DNA from: Endozoicomonas sp. SESOKO1
GTDB taxonomy: Bacteria; Pseudomonadota; Gammaproteobacteria; Pseudomonadales; Endozoicomonadaceae
DNA: 64,000 nt
NCBI RefSeq assembly: GCF_024606265.1
Contig: NZ_JAHHPP010000005.1
Location: 27,820-91,819, forward strand
Direction: 5' to 3'
Positions 28,390 through 37,724 of the stretch are shown in pieces. Positions within the stretch are counted from its first letter, which is position 1, and the number at the start of each line of letters is the position of its first letter. The notes beneath the pieces were generated by a model, which searched no databases, had not been told where the DNA came from, and saw nothing but the letters and a program-made list of their open reading frames with translations. The position numbers and the translations under genes were made by a program.

Positions 28390-30430
28390 GAGTATGCTGC
28401 TCCACAGAAATAGCTATACCAGAGTCACTGTAATTCATAGACCAAAAGCTACGATCAAGTGGATTTATCGAGTGTACGGATGTAAGCCTTATCACGGACA
28501 TATCAGAATAGGCAAAAGCGTGGGTGTAGCCTTCAATACCTTTCCTGACAGTGGGATTTCCCAGAAACCGAAATCCGGAGCCTATGGGTAGTACTTTGCC
28601 TTCGGATAGCAGGCTTATCAGTTCATGCTTACCAGGGCTGTCACAGACAGATGAGATGATTCTTGCGTAGCTTGGCAATTGGCAAAGTGAACCCGATAGT
28701 TCTTCCAGAGAACGATAAACTGCACAGCATTGATAGAGGTCACACTGCCCGTAGGTTCCTTCGATAGGGTGAGTCAGTGTTCCGCCAGCAAATCTCGAAG
28801 GCATGCAACAAAATAGATTATCTTCACCTAAATCAACCTCTTTAGAATAGAGTGGCAGCTGTATCATCAGGTCAAACTCAAGATCACAACTTCTACAGTC
28901 AATAATTGGGCCATTCAATACTTTCCCATGCTTAACTTCCTGCTCTGGCAGGGGATGCCCTTTATTCAATCCGTATTTCCGAAGAATGACAGCAAACCGG
29001 AAATCGGTTTGACCGCTTTCATACCCAAGGTTACATAAAAAGGCATGTACCAACCCAGCCCACGCTGTTAAGGCTGGTAGCCCTAATACGTATGGATTAC
29101 TTCTTGCGTTAGCGTCGTACGCCACCAGTCGTTTGAAGTGAAGAAACTGACCTTTGATATCAGCGGTTTCAGTAGGCTCAGCAATTTTGATTATTGTTTC
29201 TTTTATTCCCTTTTCAAATATAGGCAATAACCTTGGGTGATATGCCAGCTGAACGGAATATTCCGTTTGTTCCAATACATCATTCAGTTGTGATAGAAAA
29301 TATTCAACAGCTTCATCTACATCCCTTAAGCCCCCCTGTATGAGCTGCAGCTCAATGGTTCCTTCAAGTGTCTGGCTAATCTGGCTCTCACCAGCCAGGT
29401 AGTGAGCCCTTAACATGCTTAGACTTGAAAAGAGTTCTTCAATAATCGCTCCAATACAAACAGCTTCCTGTTGTAAACGATCTTTCCTCTGTTTTTCTGA
29501 CTCAACAACGACCTTACCCAAGGAGCAATCCAGCAAAAAAGCCAGATTCTTCTTTTGAAAAATACACCCAACGCTGAGCAGATGCCTCTTGGTCCGCCAA
29601 CGATGAAGACTGTCTTCAAGCCTATGATCTCGTTTCCCCAATCTGGGAAGATAGTGAAAGCAATATAACTTACCGCCACAGGTTCCCAGAAAACTACTCA
29701 CCTGTAATGGTCGTGCATAAAATACTGGCCGACTTCTAATATCAGGATTAGTGACCAGATTATGTACCCACCTCTGAAAACCCGCTGCGACTAGAGGAGT
29801 CACGGCAACGTACTCACCCTGCCCATCAGGAAATAGTAATACCTTGCTTTCAGGGCTGACAAAATCTGGAAGACTGTTGGACATTCCTCCCCTACATAAC
29901 TCCCTCAGCTGTTGAACTTTCTCTGCTGAAAACCCCAGAGCGCTCAGCTCATCAATTAACGGGCTACCTTCTTCTTTTGAGAACGCCTCAAACAGTGAGG
30001 TGACTCTGTTATTCCAGAAAAACTCTGTCGCTAAAAAGTGGCTTCTTGGTACTTTGTTTGCGTTATGAGACCAGCCAAGGTACTTTTCTCCATCCTCACC
30101 ATAATTTTCAGGGAACCAACGAGCACTACCGGTTGCGCGACTGTTTGGGTCTTTAAGGTAATGGGTCGTCACCCAGGGTGCGGTCTCCATGATGTCAGCA
30201 TGCCACTGATCACTCTTCAATAACTCTTTGGCTGCTGCTTCATCGTCCAGGTCTGCCTTATCTGCATTTGAGCGCGTCAAATTCGTCAAAATAACGAGGG
30301 TCTCAGGAACGTGTCCATCAATCACAACTGGCACATCAGAGAAAAAAGCTTTCTTTAGCATTTCATTCCACTCATCCTTTTCCTCCATCTCCACCATCAG
30401 AAGGTCACCCAGTATTTTCATGCTTACCAC
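28379..30430 (-). CDS. cas8/cas5: Cas8f/Cas5f fusion (Csy1-Csy2) of I-F3 CAST
   Basis: At 683 residues this is the natural fusion of large subunit Cas8 and Cas5 that marks I-F3 transposon systems; stand-alone I-F systems encode them separately. The N-terminal region (WHADIMETAPWVTTHYLKDP, then RATGSARWFPENYG) recalls Csy1 and the C-terminal 300 residues contain Cas5-like segments (LVHAFLCNLGYESGQTDFRFAVIL). It recognises the CC PAM and binds the 5' end of the crRNA, and carries no nuclease. Its start overlaps the tniQ stop by seven bases. Confidence 0.93.
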   Translation of the reverse strand: MVSMKILGDLLMVEMEEKDEWNEMLKKAFFSDVPVVIDGHVPETLVILTNLTRSNADKADLDDEAAAKELLKSDQWHADIMETAPWVTTHYLKDPNSRATGSARWFPENYGEDGEKYLGWSHNANKVPRSHFLATEFFWNNRVTSLFEAFSKEEGSPLIDELSALGFSAEKVQQLRELCRGGMSNSLPDFVSPESKVLLFPDGQGEYVAVTPLVAAGFQRWVHNLVTNPDIRSRPVFYARPLQVSSFLGTCGGKLYCFHYLPRLGKRDHRLEDSLHRWRTKRHLLSVGCIFQKKNLAFLLDCSLGKVVVESEKQRKDRLQQEAVCIGAIIEELFSSLSMLRAHYLAGESQISQTLEGTIELQLIQGGLRDVDEAVEYFLSQLNDVLEQTEYSVQLAYHPRLLPIFEKGIKETIIKIAEPTETADIKGQFLHFKRLVAYDANARSNPYVLGLPALTAWAGLVHAFLCNLGYESGQTDFRFAVILRKYGLNKGHPLPEQEVKHGKVLNGPIIDCRSCDLEFDLMIQLPLYSKEVDLGEDNLFCCMPSRFAGGTLTHPIEGTYGQCDLYQCCAVYRSLEELSGSLCQLPSYARIISSVCDSPGKHELISLLSEGKVLPIGSGFRFLGNPTVRKGIEGYTHAFAYSDMSVIRLTSVHSINPLDRSFWSMNYSDSGIAISVEQHTHGR

Positions 30431-31671
30431 CTTGAGAGATAGAGGTTGCGGTTAGAGTGCCTTGACTGAAAACCCACTGACCATAAAACGAAAACATCTT
30501 TCAGTCTGAACAATGGCGTTGCAGGATTAATCTCCTCTTTATCTTTTAGCTGTTTGCACGGATGGATTAACCCATCTTCAATCAATCGTGCCAGCTGCCT
30601 GATACTTACCCCTAAAATCACACAAGCTTCAAAGCTATCCAGCAGAGTGAGGGATATTTCCGAGTACGGGTGCCCCTCCTGAAAAACAATCTGATCAAGA
30701 AATGAAAATACCGTTTTAAGCACTTCATTGGTTTCCAGCCGTTCATCCGGGAGATATCGACTTACCTTCAGTAGAGCACCAAAAATCGAACGGAATGAAG
30801 TGCCCTTCATAGAGCGCTCAGAATACTCAAGGCCTTCAAAAGCCAGTGTCTCCAGCAGTGACATCAATGCCGATGGCCAATCGTCAAAAAATTCAATGCA
30901 ACGGAGCAGAAAAGCATCATCAACCAGCGATACGTCATCACTTTCTTTTTCTACCCACTGCCTGAACCACAACACCGCTCCAAAAACAGCTTCAGTCGTT
31001 GAGTCCCTGAAAAGTAAATTTCCCTGCTCACCGCTCTCAGGCTTAAAACCGTAAATCTGTTCTGCCAACCTGACCAGCTCTGGACTTGCAGGCTTAGCCA
31101 CTACCATTGATAAATCAAAGCCACAAGGGCACGTAAGCAATTCGCCATTACGAATATAGTCAATCTTCAGACCGCACTGGGGGCATGAATCAATTAATAA
31201 AGCCTGATGTTTTGGACAGGCCCGCACCAGAGAGATATGCCAGAACACAGGAATATAGGGCTTTTCCTTCAAGCATTGAGGGCATATCGGAATACCTTCT
31301 GACAGGAAAAAGATTCTGGGTATGTCTAACCCTTTCCAAAACAGTGCCGTATGCTTTTCACCAAAACGTCTGGATGTTTTTAGCACCGCCATCTCCAGCA
31401 AGGGCATACGCTCTTTGCAGCACAGTTCAGACAGCAGATGAAGTGCCCAGTAACGTTTACTGGATGACATGTTGGCATGATAGAGGTTAAATCGGCCCAG
31501 CTCGGTTGGCAAAACCCCTGCCAGTTTGCCATGCTGCTTTTGTAGAAGTTTGCTTAAATGCGGGAAGAGCTTCTTTACCCGGAAACGATTGGCTTCAGCG
31601 AGCCGAATGATGTAGCTCTCCAATGATTCATCGTATTGAGGATCAGGGCGGATCAGAAACATAAGCAACAT
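30424..31671 (-). CDS. tniQ: TniQ, target-complex adaptor of the CAST
   Basis: The 415-residue TniQ family protein binds the Cas6 end of Cascade as a dimer and recruits TnsC. It has the N-terminal PDPQYDESLESYIIRLAEAN segment and two zinc knuckles: C130, C133, C152, H155 and C163, C166, C181, C183. The size is that of the I-F3 Cascade-bound TniQ, shorter than TnsD. Met4 could also be the start. It is first in the tniQ-cas8/5-cas7-cas6 operon. Confidence 0.95.
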   Translation of the reverse strand: MLLMFLIRPDPQYDESLESYIIRLAEANRFRVKKLFPHLSKLLQKQHGKLAGVLPTELGRFNLYHANMSSSKRYWALHLLSELCCKERMPLLEMAVLKTSRRFGEKHTALFWKGLDIPRIFFLSEGIPICPQCLKEKPYIPVFWHISLVRACPKHQALLIDSCPQCGLKIDYIRNGELLTCPCGFDLSMVVAKPASPELVRLAEQIYGFKPESGEQGNLLFRDSTTEAVFGAVLWFRQWVEKESDDVSLVDDAFLLRCIEFFDDWPSALMSLLETLAFEGLEYSERSMKGTSFRSIFGALLKVSRYLPDERLETNEVLKTVFSFLDQIVFQEGHPYSEISLTLLDSFEACVILGVSIRQLARLIEDGLIHPCKQLKDKEEINPATPLFRLKDVFVLWSVGFQSRHSNRNLYLSRW

Positions 31672-31759
31672 ACTCAGGATATCTGAGCATCAATATAGAT
31701 GCTTTTTATCTGCCCGTTATCCGCCCGGAATGTCGGAGATTTACACTTCTCAGCTTTGT

Positions 31760-32050
31760 TCAGCCCTGTGCCGCAAACATCCGTGCCGCTTTTTTCAATA
31801 TCTCATTTTCTTCAGTCAGACGACCAAGCTCTTTTTTCAACCGCTTGATTTCAATCTCTTGGGAAGAGAGAGGGCTCACCAACTGCTCTCTCAAACCATC
31901 AACACCCTTTTGAACCCAGTGCTTCATCGTTGCCGGATGAACATCCAATTCAGCAGCAGTAGCCTTCAGGTTTTCCTCGTTTTCGAGATAACGCTCAACG
32001 GCCTGAATCTTAAAGGCCAGAGAATAACTTTTACGTTTATGGCTGTTCAT
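31760..32050 (-). CDS. Orphan IS3-type OrfA-like helix-turn-helix protein
   Basis: The 96-residue protein begins with an HTH_Tnp_1 domain (YSLAFKIQAVERYLENEENLKATAAELDV) and ends in the leucine zipper seen in IS3 OrfA (EIKRLKKELGRLTEENEILKKAA). No OrfB or other IS3 sequence follows; the next gene is tniQ, 88 bases downstream. It is either an insertion-sequence relic or a domesticated DNA-binding protein acting on the tniQ-cas operon and the divergent xre gene. The sequence does not decide. Confidence 0.75.
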   Translation of the reverse strand: MNSHKRKSYSLAFKIQAVERYLENEENLKATAAELDVHPATMKHWVQKGVDGLREQLVSPLSSQEIEIKRLKKELGRLTEENEILKKAARMFAAQG

Positions 32051-32137
32051 TGCTCTACATCACAATAGCTAAGTATTTCTTAGTATCGTACCACAACTAA
32101 AACTCAGATTATCTTAGCTTTTATAGCTAGGATTATT

Positions 32138-32419
32138 ATGAGCAACCGAAGCTCGGAAGCCTTGTCACCGCTCCCGAAGCGTCTCAAGGAAGCGCGGCTG
32201 GCAAAAGGGTTGTCACAGAAGAGGTTAGGGATACTTGCCGGGATTGATGAGTTTTCTGCCAGTTCAAGAATGAACCAGTATGAAAAGGGCAAGCATGCGC
32301 CGGACTTTGCAACACTGAAACGATTGTCTGATGAACTCGCTGTACCAACCTGCTACTTTTACTGCGAAGAAGAGTGGCTGGCAGAAGAGATTCTGAGATT
32401 ATTTAAGGTAGACTCTTGA
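32138..32419 (+). CDS. Xre-family repressor of the CAST
   Basis: The 93-residue Cro/C1-type helix-turn-helix protein (LKEARLAKGLSQKRLGILAGI, then NQYEKGKHAPDFATLKRLSDEL) is the only plus-strand gene of the element. I-F3 elements commonly encode such an Xre regulator that controls the homing guide and core genes. AGGA lies upstream of the ATG. The promoter region holds the inverted repeat CTAAG-n5-CTTAG (about 32070-32084) and TTAGC/GCTAG near 32113-32133, plausible operators. Confidence 0.85.
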   Translation: MSNRSSEALSPLPKRLKEARLAKGLSQKRLGILAGIDEFSASSRMNQYEKGKHAPDFATLKRLSDELAVPTCYFYCEEEWLAEEILRLFKVDS

Positions 32420-32514
32420 GCCTTTGCCCTACAGGCTCAAGAGATCATGCTAAAGAATCTTTGTAAGTATCAAATAGCTGAAGTTTATAACGAAGCTTAT
32501 AACGATACTACCGC

Positions 32515-32859
32515 TCAGAGATTGCCTTCTACCTCATCAGCCAATTTTTGATCCCACTGGAAGTCAATAGAAAATTCTCCATCCCGGCGGAGTGTGTATC
32601 TTGCTCTGTTCCAACGGTTACTCCCCCCTTCGGTAGTAATTTTGTGCAATTGGTGAAAGTCGGCAATAACCCTGCGATCAAAGTTACGAAATTTAAAAGG
32701 AGTAAATACGCCCTCGCCATTATCGTATCCACCTTCCAGGCTTAAGGCATTATCGTCAGTTCTTTCTGCCGTAATGTGCGCTTTACTCCAGCCCTCTGCG
32801 ACATTAGCAATAATGTTGTCCGCAATGCTTTTGTACACATCGTCGATTGTCATATTCAA
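32515..32859 (-). CDS. YezG-like (DUF600-like) putative immunity protein
   Basis: The 114-residue soluble protein resembles the YezG/DUF600 immunity family in size and shape: an N-terminal helix (DDVYKSIADNIIANVAEGWSK), beta-strands with NGEGVFTPFKF, and a C-terminal FSIDFQWDQKL. Its ATG overlaps the stop of the nuclease gene by four bases, as toxin-immunity pairs often do, and it closes the cargo operon. It most likely binds and blocks the nuclease. The family assignment is moderate. Confidence 0.6.
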   Translation of the reverse strand: MNMTIDDVYKSIADNIIANVAEGWSKAHITAERTDDNALSLEGGYDNGEGVFTPFKFRNFDRRVIADFHQLHKITTEGGSNRWNRARYTLRRDGEFSIDFQWDQKLADEVEGNL

Positions 32860-33560
32860 GCCCTTACCCCATTTTCAAAGGATGAAAAATGCTCTTTCCC
32901 ATCAATTTCATAGAAGACATCAAAAGATGATGGTCGTTTGCTTCCCTCTTCATAAATGGGGTGAATTTCCACAGAAACCTGCTTTGGTGGCTCTTCAGCC
33001 AGCGCAGCAGCCCACTTGTTCTCCATTCTTTTCCACTCACCACGGTTGAGATTAGATTCCATGGGTAACAGGTTGATTTGCTCACCTGGCCCATTAAATA
33101 TGGAAGCAATCATGTGGCCGCCATCATCACCCTCACGTCCATCTTTGATACCACCGGCTTCAGCGGATTTAATTTGTTGATAGGTGTTCCGATCCTGAGT
33201 ATTCAGCTCCAGCTGACCGGTCACTTTTGATACCCGCCCCTCACTGTCTGTCTGATAATCATAACCTCCTACCTGATACGTATGATCGGGCTGCAAAGGA
33301 GGTTCATTCAATGCTTGATTCCAGTTGCCTTTTTCACCAGGAGAGAGCTTGGTAACACTGCTATCAACCTCTTTCTCATCCCTTACGACGCTTTCAGGTG
33401 ATGCATCAACAGTGACCATAACGTCTGACAGGCTTTCAGATATAGGCCTGTCGAACCATTTAAGCTCGTCCGGAGTAAGTTCTACTTTCTCAAAAGAGTT
33501 AAAAACCGGTGCCTTTTGCTCAGCCGAGAAGAACTCCTTCAGCTTATGCATCTCGTTCAT
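32856..33560 (-). CDS. DNA/RNA non-specific endonuclease, toxin-like
   Basis: Of 234 residues, the C-terminal half is a beta-beta-alpha-metal nuclease of the Endonuclease_NS_2 kind found at the tips of polymorphic toxins: DDGGHMIAS with presumed general base H149, INLLPM around 162-167, and NLNRGEWKRMENKW. The N-terminal 90 residues are acidic and unlike any domain I know; they may tether it to partners. The gene overlaps the ATPase gene upstream and the YezG-like gene downstream by four bases each. It should degrade nucleic acid when unleashed. Confidence 0.82.
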   Translation of the reverse strand: MNEMHKLKEFFSAEQKAPVFNSFEKVELTPDELKWFDRPISESLSDVMVTVDASPESVVRDEKEVDSSVTKLSPGEKGNWNQALNEPPLQPDHTYQVGGYDYQTDSEGRVSKVTGQLELNTQDRNTYQQIKSAEAGGIKDGREGDDGGHMIASIFNGPGEQINLLPMESNLNRGEWKRMENKWAAALAEEPPKQVSVEIHPIYEEGSKRPSSFDVFYEIDGKEHFSSFENGVRA

Positions 33561-36500
33561 AAAACAACACTCTTTCTAACGTGGTTATTCCAACCTGCAT
33601 AGAGCTGAACGTAATCTTCACCTCGTTTGCTTATATGTTTCATAAGAGCCTGCTCTGTCGTCAAAGCAATCTCCAAAGACATCTCACCAAGCTGTTGTCG
33701 CAGCAATTGTTGCATACCCTCGTGCAGCTGCTCCAAGTTAGCGGATGTAGCGACGACCTGCTCAATGCCTGCGTTGCAGTCCAAAATCGTAGCGATAAGA
33801 TCAGAGAGCCTGTGGAAGTTACTATCCTCGTGTATCGCCATGTTCTTCGAGTATTCACTCTCGCTAAAATACCTTGCCAGATTAAGCTTCAACTGTGTCG
33901 GCATACTGCTTTTCACCAAACCATTTTTCAGAGTCTCCACATCAATTGCTGCCCCCCCACGGCATCGTGGTGAAACCAGCCAGCTTACGACATCTCCGCG
34001 AAACTGCTTTTCATGCCAGAGGCCGGGATCATCAGATTGATAATGATAGCTATGCTCTTCTCCCAGAAAACGATTGACCTTACACAACACTGGTTCCAGC
34101 CAGTCGTTCTGATAAATCGCAGCAACACCACGAGGCAATCGAGCCAGCTCATCCAGCTGGTCATCAGACAGTGCAGCTGATCTGCCTGCCAGCTGACGGT
34201 CGGACTCATCAGGCAAACGCATAATGACTTTGGTATTGGTATTACGTATAGCAGATAGGTGAACCGCCGAAGGCGACTGGTCAGCAATGATAAATCCTTC
34301 ACCATAAGTACGCATTTCAGCAATGGCATTGGAAATCATCTCTACCGACTTTTCAGCAATATTACTTCCCTCGCTGCCTGAGCTTGTTGAACTACGTAGA
34401 ATATTATGAGCTTCTTCAAGCACTGTGACATGCTTTAAAGGCTGATTCATCTCTGCCTGTTCCGCACGGTGCTCACTGAGCTTAACAATCAGCAGCCCCA
34501 TGATCAGTGATTTGGTTTCCTGAGAACCAACCCGGCTCAAGTCTACAATCACGTTGTGGTCGAACAAGGCCTCGTTGCTTATTTCATCTGAAGAGAAAAT
34601 TTGCCCATTTAAGCCATTAGCCAGTGATTTAACTCTGGTTAGCAATGCGCCTGCATAATTGCTCTTCAACTCCTGAGAGTAAGAGGAGCTGTCAATCACT
34701 CGTTCCAGTTGCAGAAGCAAATCAGCAAAAGTCGGAAACACAAAGCTCTCTGTTTGAGTTTCAGACGTAATCAGATCCCACCCGCACTGCTCATAGCTTT
34801 GCAATATGGCATCTTTCAAAATGGCTGGCATCGCAGCATACATGGGCCAGCAGACGTTAAATATTTCAATCAGCCGATCAACATGTTCCAGTACATGCGT
34901 ATCCGGAGGAAATGAAAAGGGGTTTATCTTCAGCAATTCTGTATGTTTATGGTTAGTACCCAGCACTCTCACATCCACATGGTGCCCAAAGACGTGTTTA
35001 TATTCACCCTTGGCGGGTTCAATCACCATGAATGGAATGTTGTGCTGATTCAGTTTGCTCAATAACTGATAGACAGTATTGCTCTTGCCAGAACCTGTAG
35101 CGCCGGTGACAAAAGTGTGGCCTGTGAGCTGGTCAATATCCAGCTCAATTTTCTGTGGCAGGTCACTCCACAAGTGTCTGATATAACCCAGATCCAGGGT
35201 GCGCCCAGAGCCCGACTTTTTGATATTATCAAGCCGCTGGACCGTTCGGCCAAAAGCAGCGGCTTCCTGCACAACTACAGTGGAAGTGGAACGCCTTGGC
35301 AAGCTGAGCTGCAAGGCCATCTCTTTCCCCGATACCAGCGTGGCCGGTGTCAGGTACTGTATAAGTGCATTGCCTTTAAAAGCCGGTTTCAATCGAGGGT
35401 GCATCAGTTGTGCCAGCCATGGCGTAATAGATTTAGCCTGCTGATGACTCCAAGTTGTCATGGCAAAATCTTCACTGTTGGATTGATTCCCCCGGGTTAA
35501 CCCTAAAAACAAGCTGGCGAGAGACTCCGAAGTGGCTGCGCTGTCGCTGATAAAATAGGCTGCCGTATGCCAACCACCATAGGATTTGGCTTCATTAATC
35601 CGATTAAGGTGATGATCAATTTTTTCCAGCATTCCTTGCACGGTTTTATCGGTGACTTCATAACTCAGCTGTTGAGTGCTGCCAATGGTCTGACCGATTG
35701 AGTGGCTATCAGTTCTACTGCGGGTATCTGTTGCAGTGGTGGTTCTTGAATGTGCTGTTGATACAGAGGTAGAAGACGCGTAACTATCACCGGATGTTGA
35801 TGAATCTGACACTCCTGCAGTATGAGTTTTAGCAAACATAGGACCAAGTAATGCCCCCAACTTGTCTGGTGAACTTGAACTCTCAGTAATTGTATGGGTT
35901 TGACTGGTCGATGTGGTTTTGGTTTCACTGGTTCCCTTGGTCTCTGTCAACCCCAGACTCTCTCCCAACGACTGGCTTAAACCAAGGCTGATACTTTCGT
36001 TAATGCTTTGGCTATCCTGTATACCATAAGAAAGCTGTCGCTTAACAATACTAGACAATTGGGTGGCCACCTGTTCGTAACCCGTCCGCACAGTATTCAG
36101 TGCTGGCATCGAGATGGGTTCGGCAAGAATCAAACACTGATACGCACGGCTTTCAGCAGCATCAATAAACCGCTCCAACCCCTGCATAAAGTGCTCTTGA
36201 TCTTCTGTGGAAAGCGATGGCACACTACTTACGGCTGTAACTGTGGCGGATGCGTTACTTGGGTCACCCTTAAGATTATCGAGCAACGAACCCACAGCAT
36301 CACCGTCCAGTGATACAAGATGACTTCCTGGAAAATGCCCTTTAAACGCTTCCTGGAGCAACTCACCTGCATTTTTACCTAACATTTTACCAAGTTCACC
36401 CCGAGTACCGATATAAACCAGGGTGTCTCGCTGGTCAGACTCCATATACAAAAATGCCGAATAACCGGCAGCACCCAGTGCTGTGTATATGGCGGTAATG

Positions 36501-36754
36501 CTTTCTAATACCGACTGTTTATTCTCTTGCACCAATCGTTCTACACGAAAAACACGGACGTCACCGCCCTGATTCAGTCGTGTGGTAGAGGAACTGGCAG
36601 CAGGGATAATTTCATAATGTTTCATCTCCCCCAAATAGCTTTTGTTAACCAAATCCCGGGTAACTTCCAACGCCTGCTGTGTGCGACGTTGAAAAGCCAT
36701 CTGTGCTTTTTCTTGAATGGAGCGCGACCCAGTACCTTGAGTAGAATGGTTCAT
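33557..36754 (-). CDS. HerA/DUF87-type ATPase with Ser/Thr-rich insert
   Basis: The 1,065-residue protein has Walker A GATGSGKS at 551-558, Walker B VTVLEEAHN at 776-784 and QSPSAV..AIRNTNTKVIMRL sensor region near 845, the layout of HerA/FtsK-superfamily DNA pumps. The 540 residues before the ATPase hold an unusual low-complexity stretch (about 245-360) of Ser/Thr/Gln-rich repeats such as GTSETKTTSTSQTHTITESS. HerA-type motors act as hexamers with nucleases in defence and resection systems. The adjoining nuclease and the four-base overlap suggest the same here. It is not VirB4 or TraG: no transfer genes are present. Confidence 0.8.
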   Translation of the reverse strand: MNHSTQGTGSRSIQEKAQMAFQRRTQQALEVTRDLVNKSYLGEMKHYEIIPAASSSTTRLNQGGDVRVFRVERLVQENKQSVLESITAIYTALGAAGYSAFLYMESDQRDTLVYIGTRGELGKMLGKNAGELLQEAFKGHFPGSHLVSLDGDAVGSLLDNLKGDPSNASATVTAVSSVPSLSTEDQEHFMQGLERFIDAAESRAYQCLILAEPISMPALNTVRTGYEQVATQLSSIVKRQLSYGIQDSQSINESISLGLSQSLGESLGLTETKGTSETKTTSTSQTHTITESSSSPDKLGALLGPMFAKTHTAGVSDSSTSGDSYASSTSVSTAHSRTTTATDTRSRTDSHSIGQTIGSTQQLSYEVTDKTVQGMLEKIDHHLNRINEAKSYGGWHTAAYFISDSAATSESLASLFLGLTRGNQSNSEDFAMTTWSHQQAKSITPWLAQLMHPRLKPAFKGNALIQYLTPATLVSGKEMALQLSLPRRSTSTVVVQEAAAFGRTVQRLDNIKKSGSGRTLDLGYIRHLWSDLPQKIELDIDQLTGHTFVTGATGSGKSNTVYQLLSKLNQHNIPFMVIEPAKGEYKHVFGHHVDVRVLGTNHKHTELLKINPFSFPPDTHVLEHVDRLIEIFNVCWPMYAAMPAILKDAILQSYEQCGWDLITSETQTESFVFPTFADLLLQLERVIDSSSYSQELKSNYAGALLTRVKSLANGLNGQIFSSDEISNEALFDHNVIVDLSRVGSQETKSLIMGLLIVKLSEHRAEQAEMNQPLKHVTVLEEAHNILRSSTSSGSEGSNIAEKSVEMISNAIAEMRTYGEGFIIADQSPSAVHLSAIRNTNTKVIMRLPDESDRQLAGRSAALSDDQLDELARLPRGVAAIYQNDWLEPVLCKVNRFLGEEHSYHYQSDDPGLWHEKQFRGDVVSWLVSPRCRGGAAIDVETLKNGLVKSSMPTQLKLNLARYFSESEYSKNMAIHEDSNFHRLSDLIATILDCNAGIEQVVATSANLEQLHEGMQQLLRQQLGEMSLEIALTTEQALMKHISKRGEDYVQLYAGWNNHVRKSVVL

Positions 36755-36758
36755 AGGT

Positions 36759-37688
36759 TCACCGAATAATAGAATTGATTAACAGAGCCAGGGCAAGAAC
36801 AGCACCACCGGCAAACAGTGCATATTTAAGCCAGTTGCTGGCATTATTTGACTGATAAGAAGAATCCGCTTGAGAAGCCCGCCCTTCTTCTGAAGTTCTC
36901 TGAGCTGCGGGTTGTACCACAGGTCTCGAAGAAGAGGCGGAGGTTGTGGCAATGTCAAACACTTGTGCACGTACCTCTACCATATGGCTTAGTCGTTCAC
37001 AGGAAAAATTAGAGTTAGCATAAACTTCCTGCATGCCGTAGTAGTCTCGGTCCCACTGAGTAGAATCTGGATTCATCGCACGGGCATTGGCATTTTCTTC
37101 ATAAGGCACAAATAGGTTGGGCTTTCGCAGTAACACCCAGGCAAAGGCCTGCTTGATCTGAGTCGTAGTCAACCGTTTATCATTCATCTCCATAAACAAC
37201 GCGTTACGGATGTTAGAAAGGTCTCCACTGTCCACATGCTTTTTCAGGGCTGGAGAAGGGGTATAATGGCTTAAATCAACGCTTTTAAAAGTGTTCACAA
37301 CAGTACCACTCTCAGAATTTGACTGGTGTTTGACGTTACTGGGAAATCCGGCAATGCCGTATTCAATCAGGTGGCTTTTTACTTCAATAACGTGCTCAAT
37401 GCGCTCTCTGCTAAAGTTTTTTTCACACAAATGCACTTGTTTGAAAAAATAACCTGATAGTCGCCACTTGGGCTTATCCTGACAGATCCCATCATCGTCG
37501 CCGAGTGGCTGATAAGGCTCAAACAGTTCTGGTTTTTCTCGCTCAAGAGTTTTCAGTGCCATGCGCAGATGCTCCGGCGAACACTCTGCGTTTTCCAGGG
37601 AAGTAGCAAAAGATTTTTTAAATTCACTCGGTGTTTTGCTGTTTTTTCCGTATAAATCATTAGATTGCTTCACACTGCTCTCCTTCAC
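36759..37688 (-). CDS. Tail-anchored protein with two copies of an unknown domain
   Basis: The 309-residue protein has one membrane helix at the extreme C-terminus (about 288-306, YALFAGGAVLALALLINSII), so the rest should face the cytoplasm. Two segments of about 70 residues are internal repeats: near 41-108 (KTLEREKPELFEPYQ ... FSRERIEHVIEVKSHL) and near 171-241 (AWVLLRKPNLFVPYE ... FSCERLSHMVEVRAQV). A Ser/Gln-rich linker leads to the anchor. I do not recognise the domain. Lying four bases from the ATPase gene, it may dock the operon's products to the membrane. Confidence 0.65.
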   Translation of the reverse strand: MKESSVKQSNDLYGKNSKTPSEFKKSFATSLENAECSPEHLRMALKTLEREKPELFEPYQPLGDDDGICQDKPKWRLSGYFFKQVHLCEKNFSRERIEHVIEVKSHLIEYGIAGFPSNVKHQSNSESGTVVNTFKSVDLSHYTPSPALKKHVDSGDLSNIRNALFMEMNDKRLTTTQIKQAFAWVLLRKPNLFVPYEENANARAMNPDSTQWDRDYYGMQEVYANSNFSCERLSHMVEVRAQVFDIATTSASSSRPVVQPAAQRTSEEGRASQADSSYQSNNASNWLKYALFAGGAVLALALLINSIIR

Positions 37689-37724
37689 CCTTCAAAGATC
37701 CTGTCTGAGGAGGGCCTAAAAGGG

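Noticed and set aside
33557..36754. HerA-like protein as a VirB4/TraG conjugation ATPase
   Set aside because: No other transfer genes, relaxase or pilus genes are present; DUF87/HerA layout fits better.
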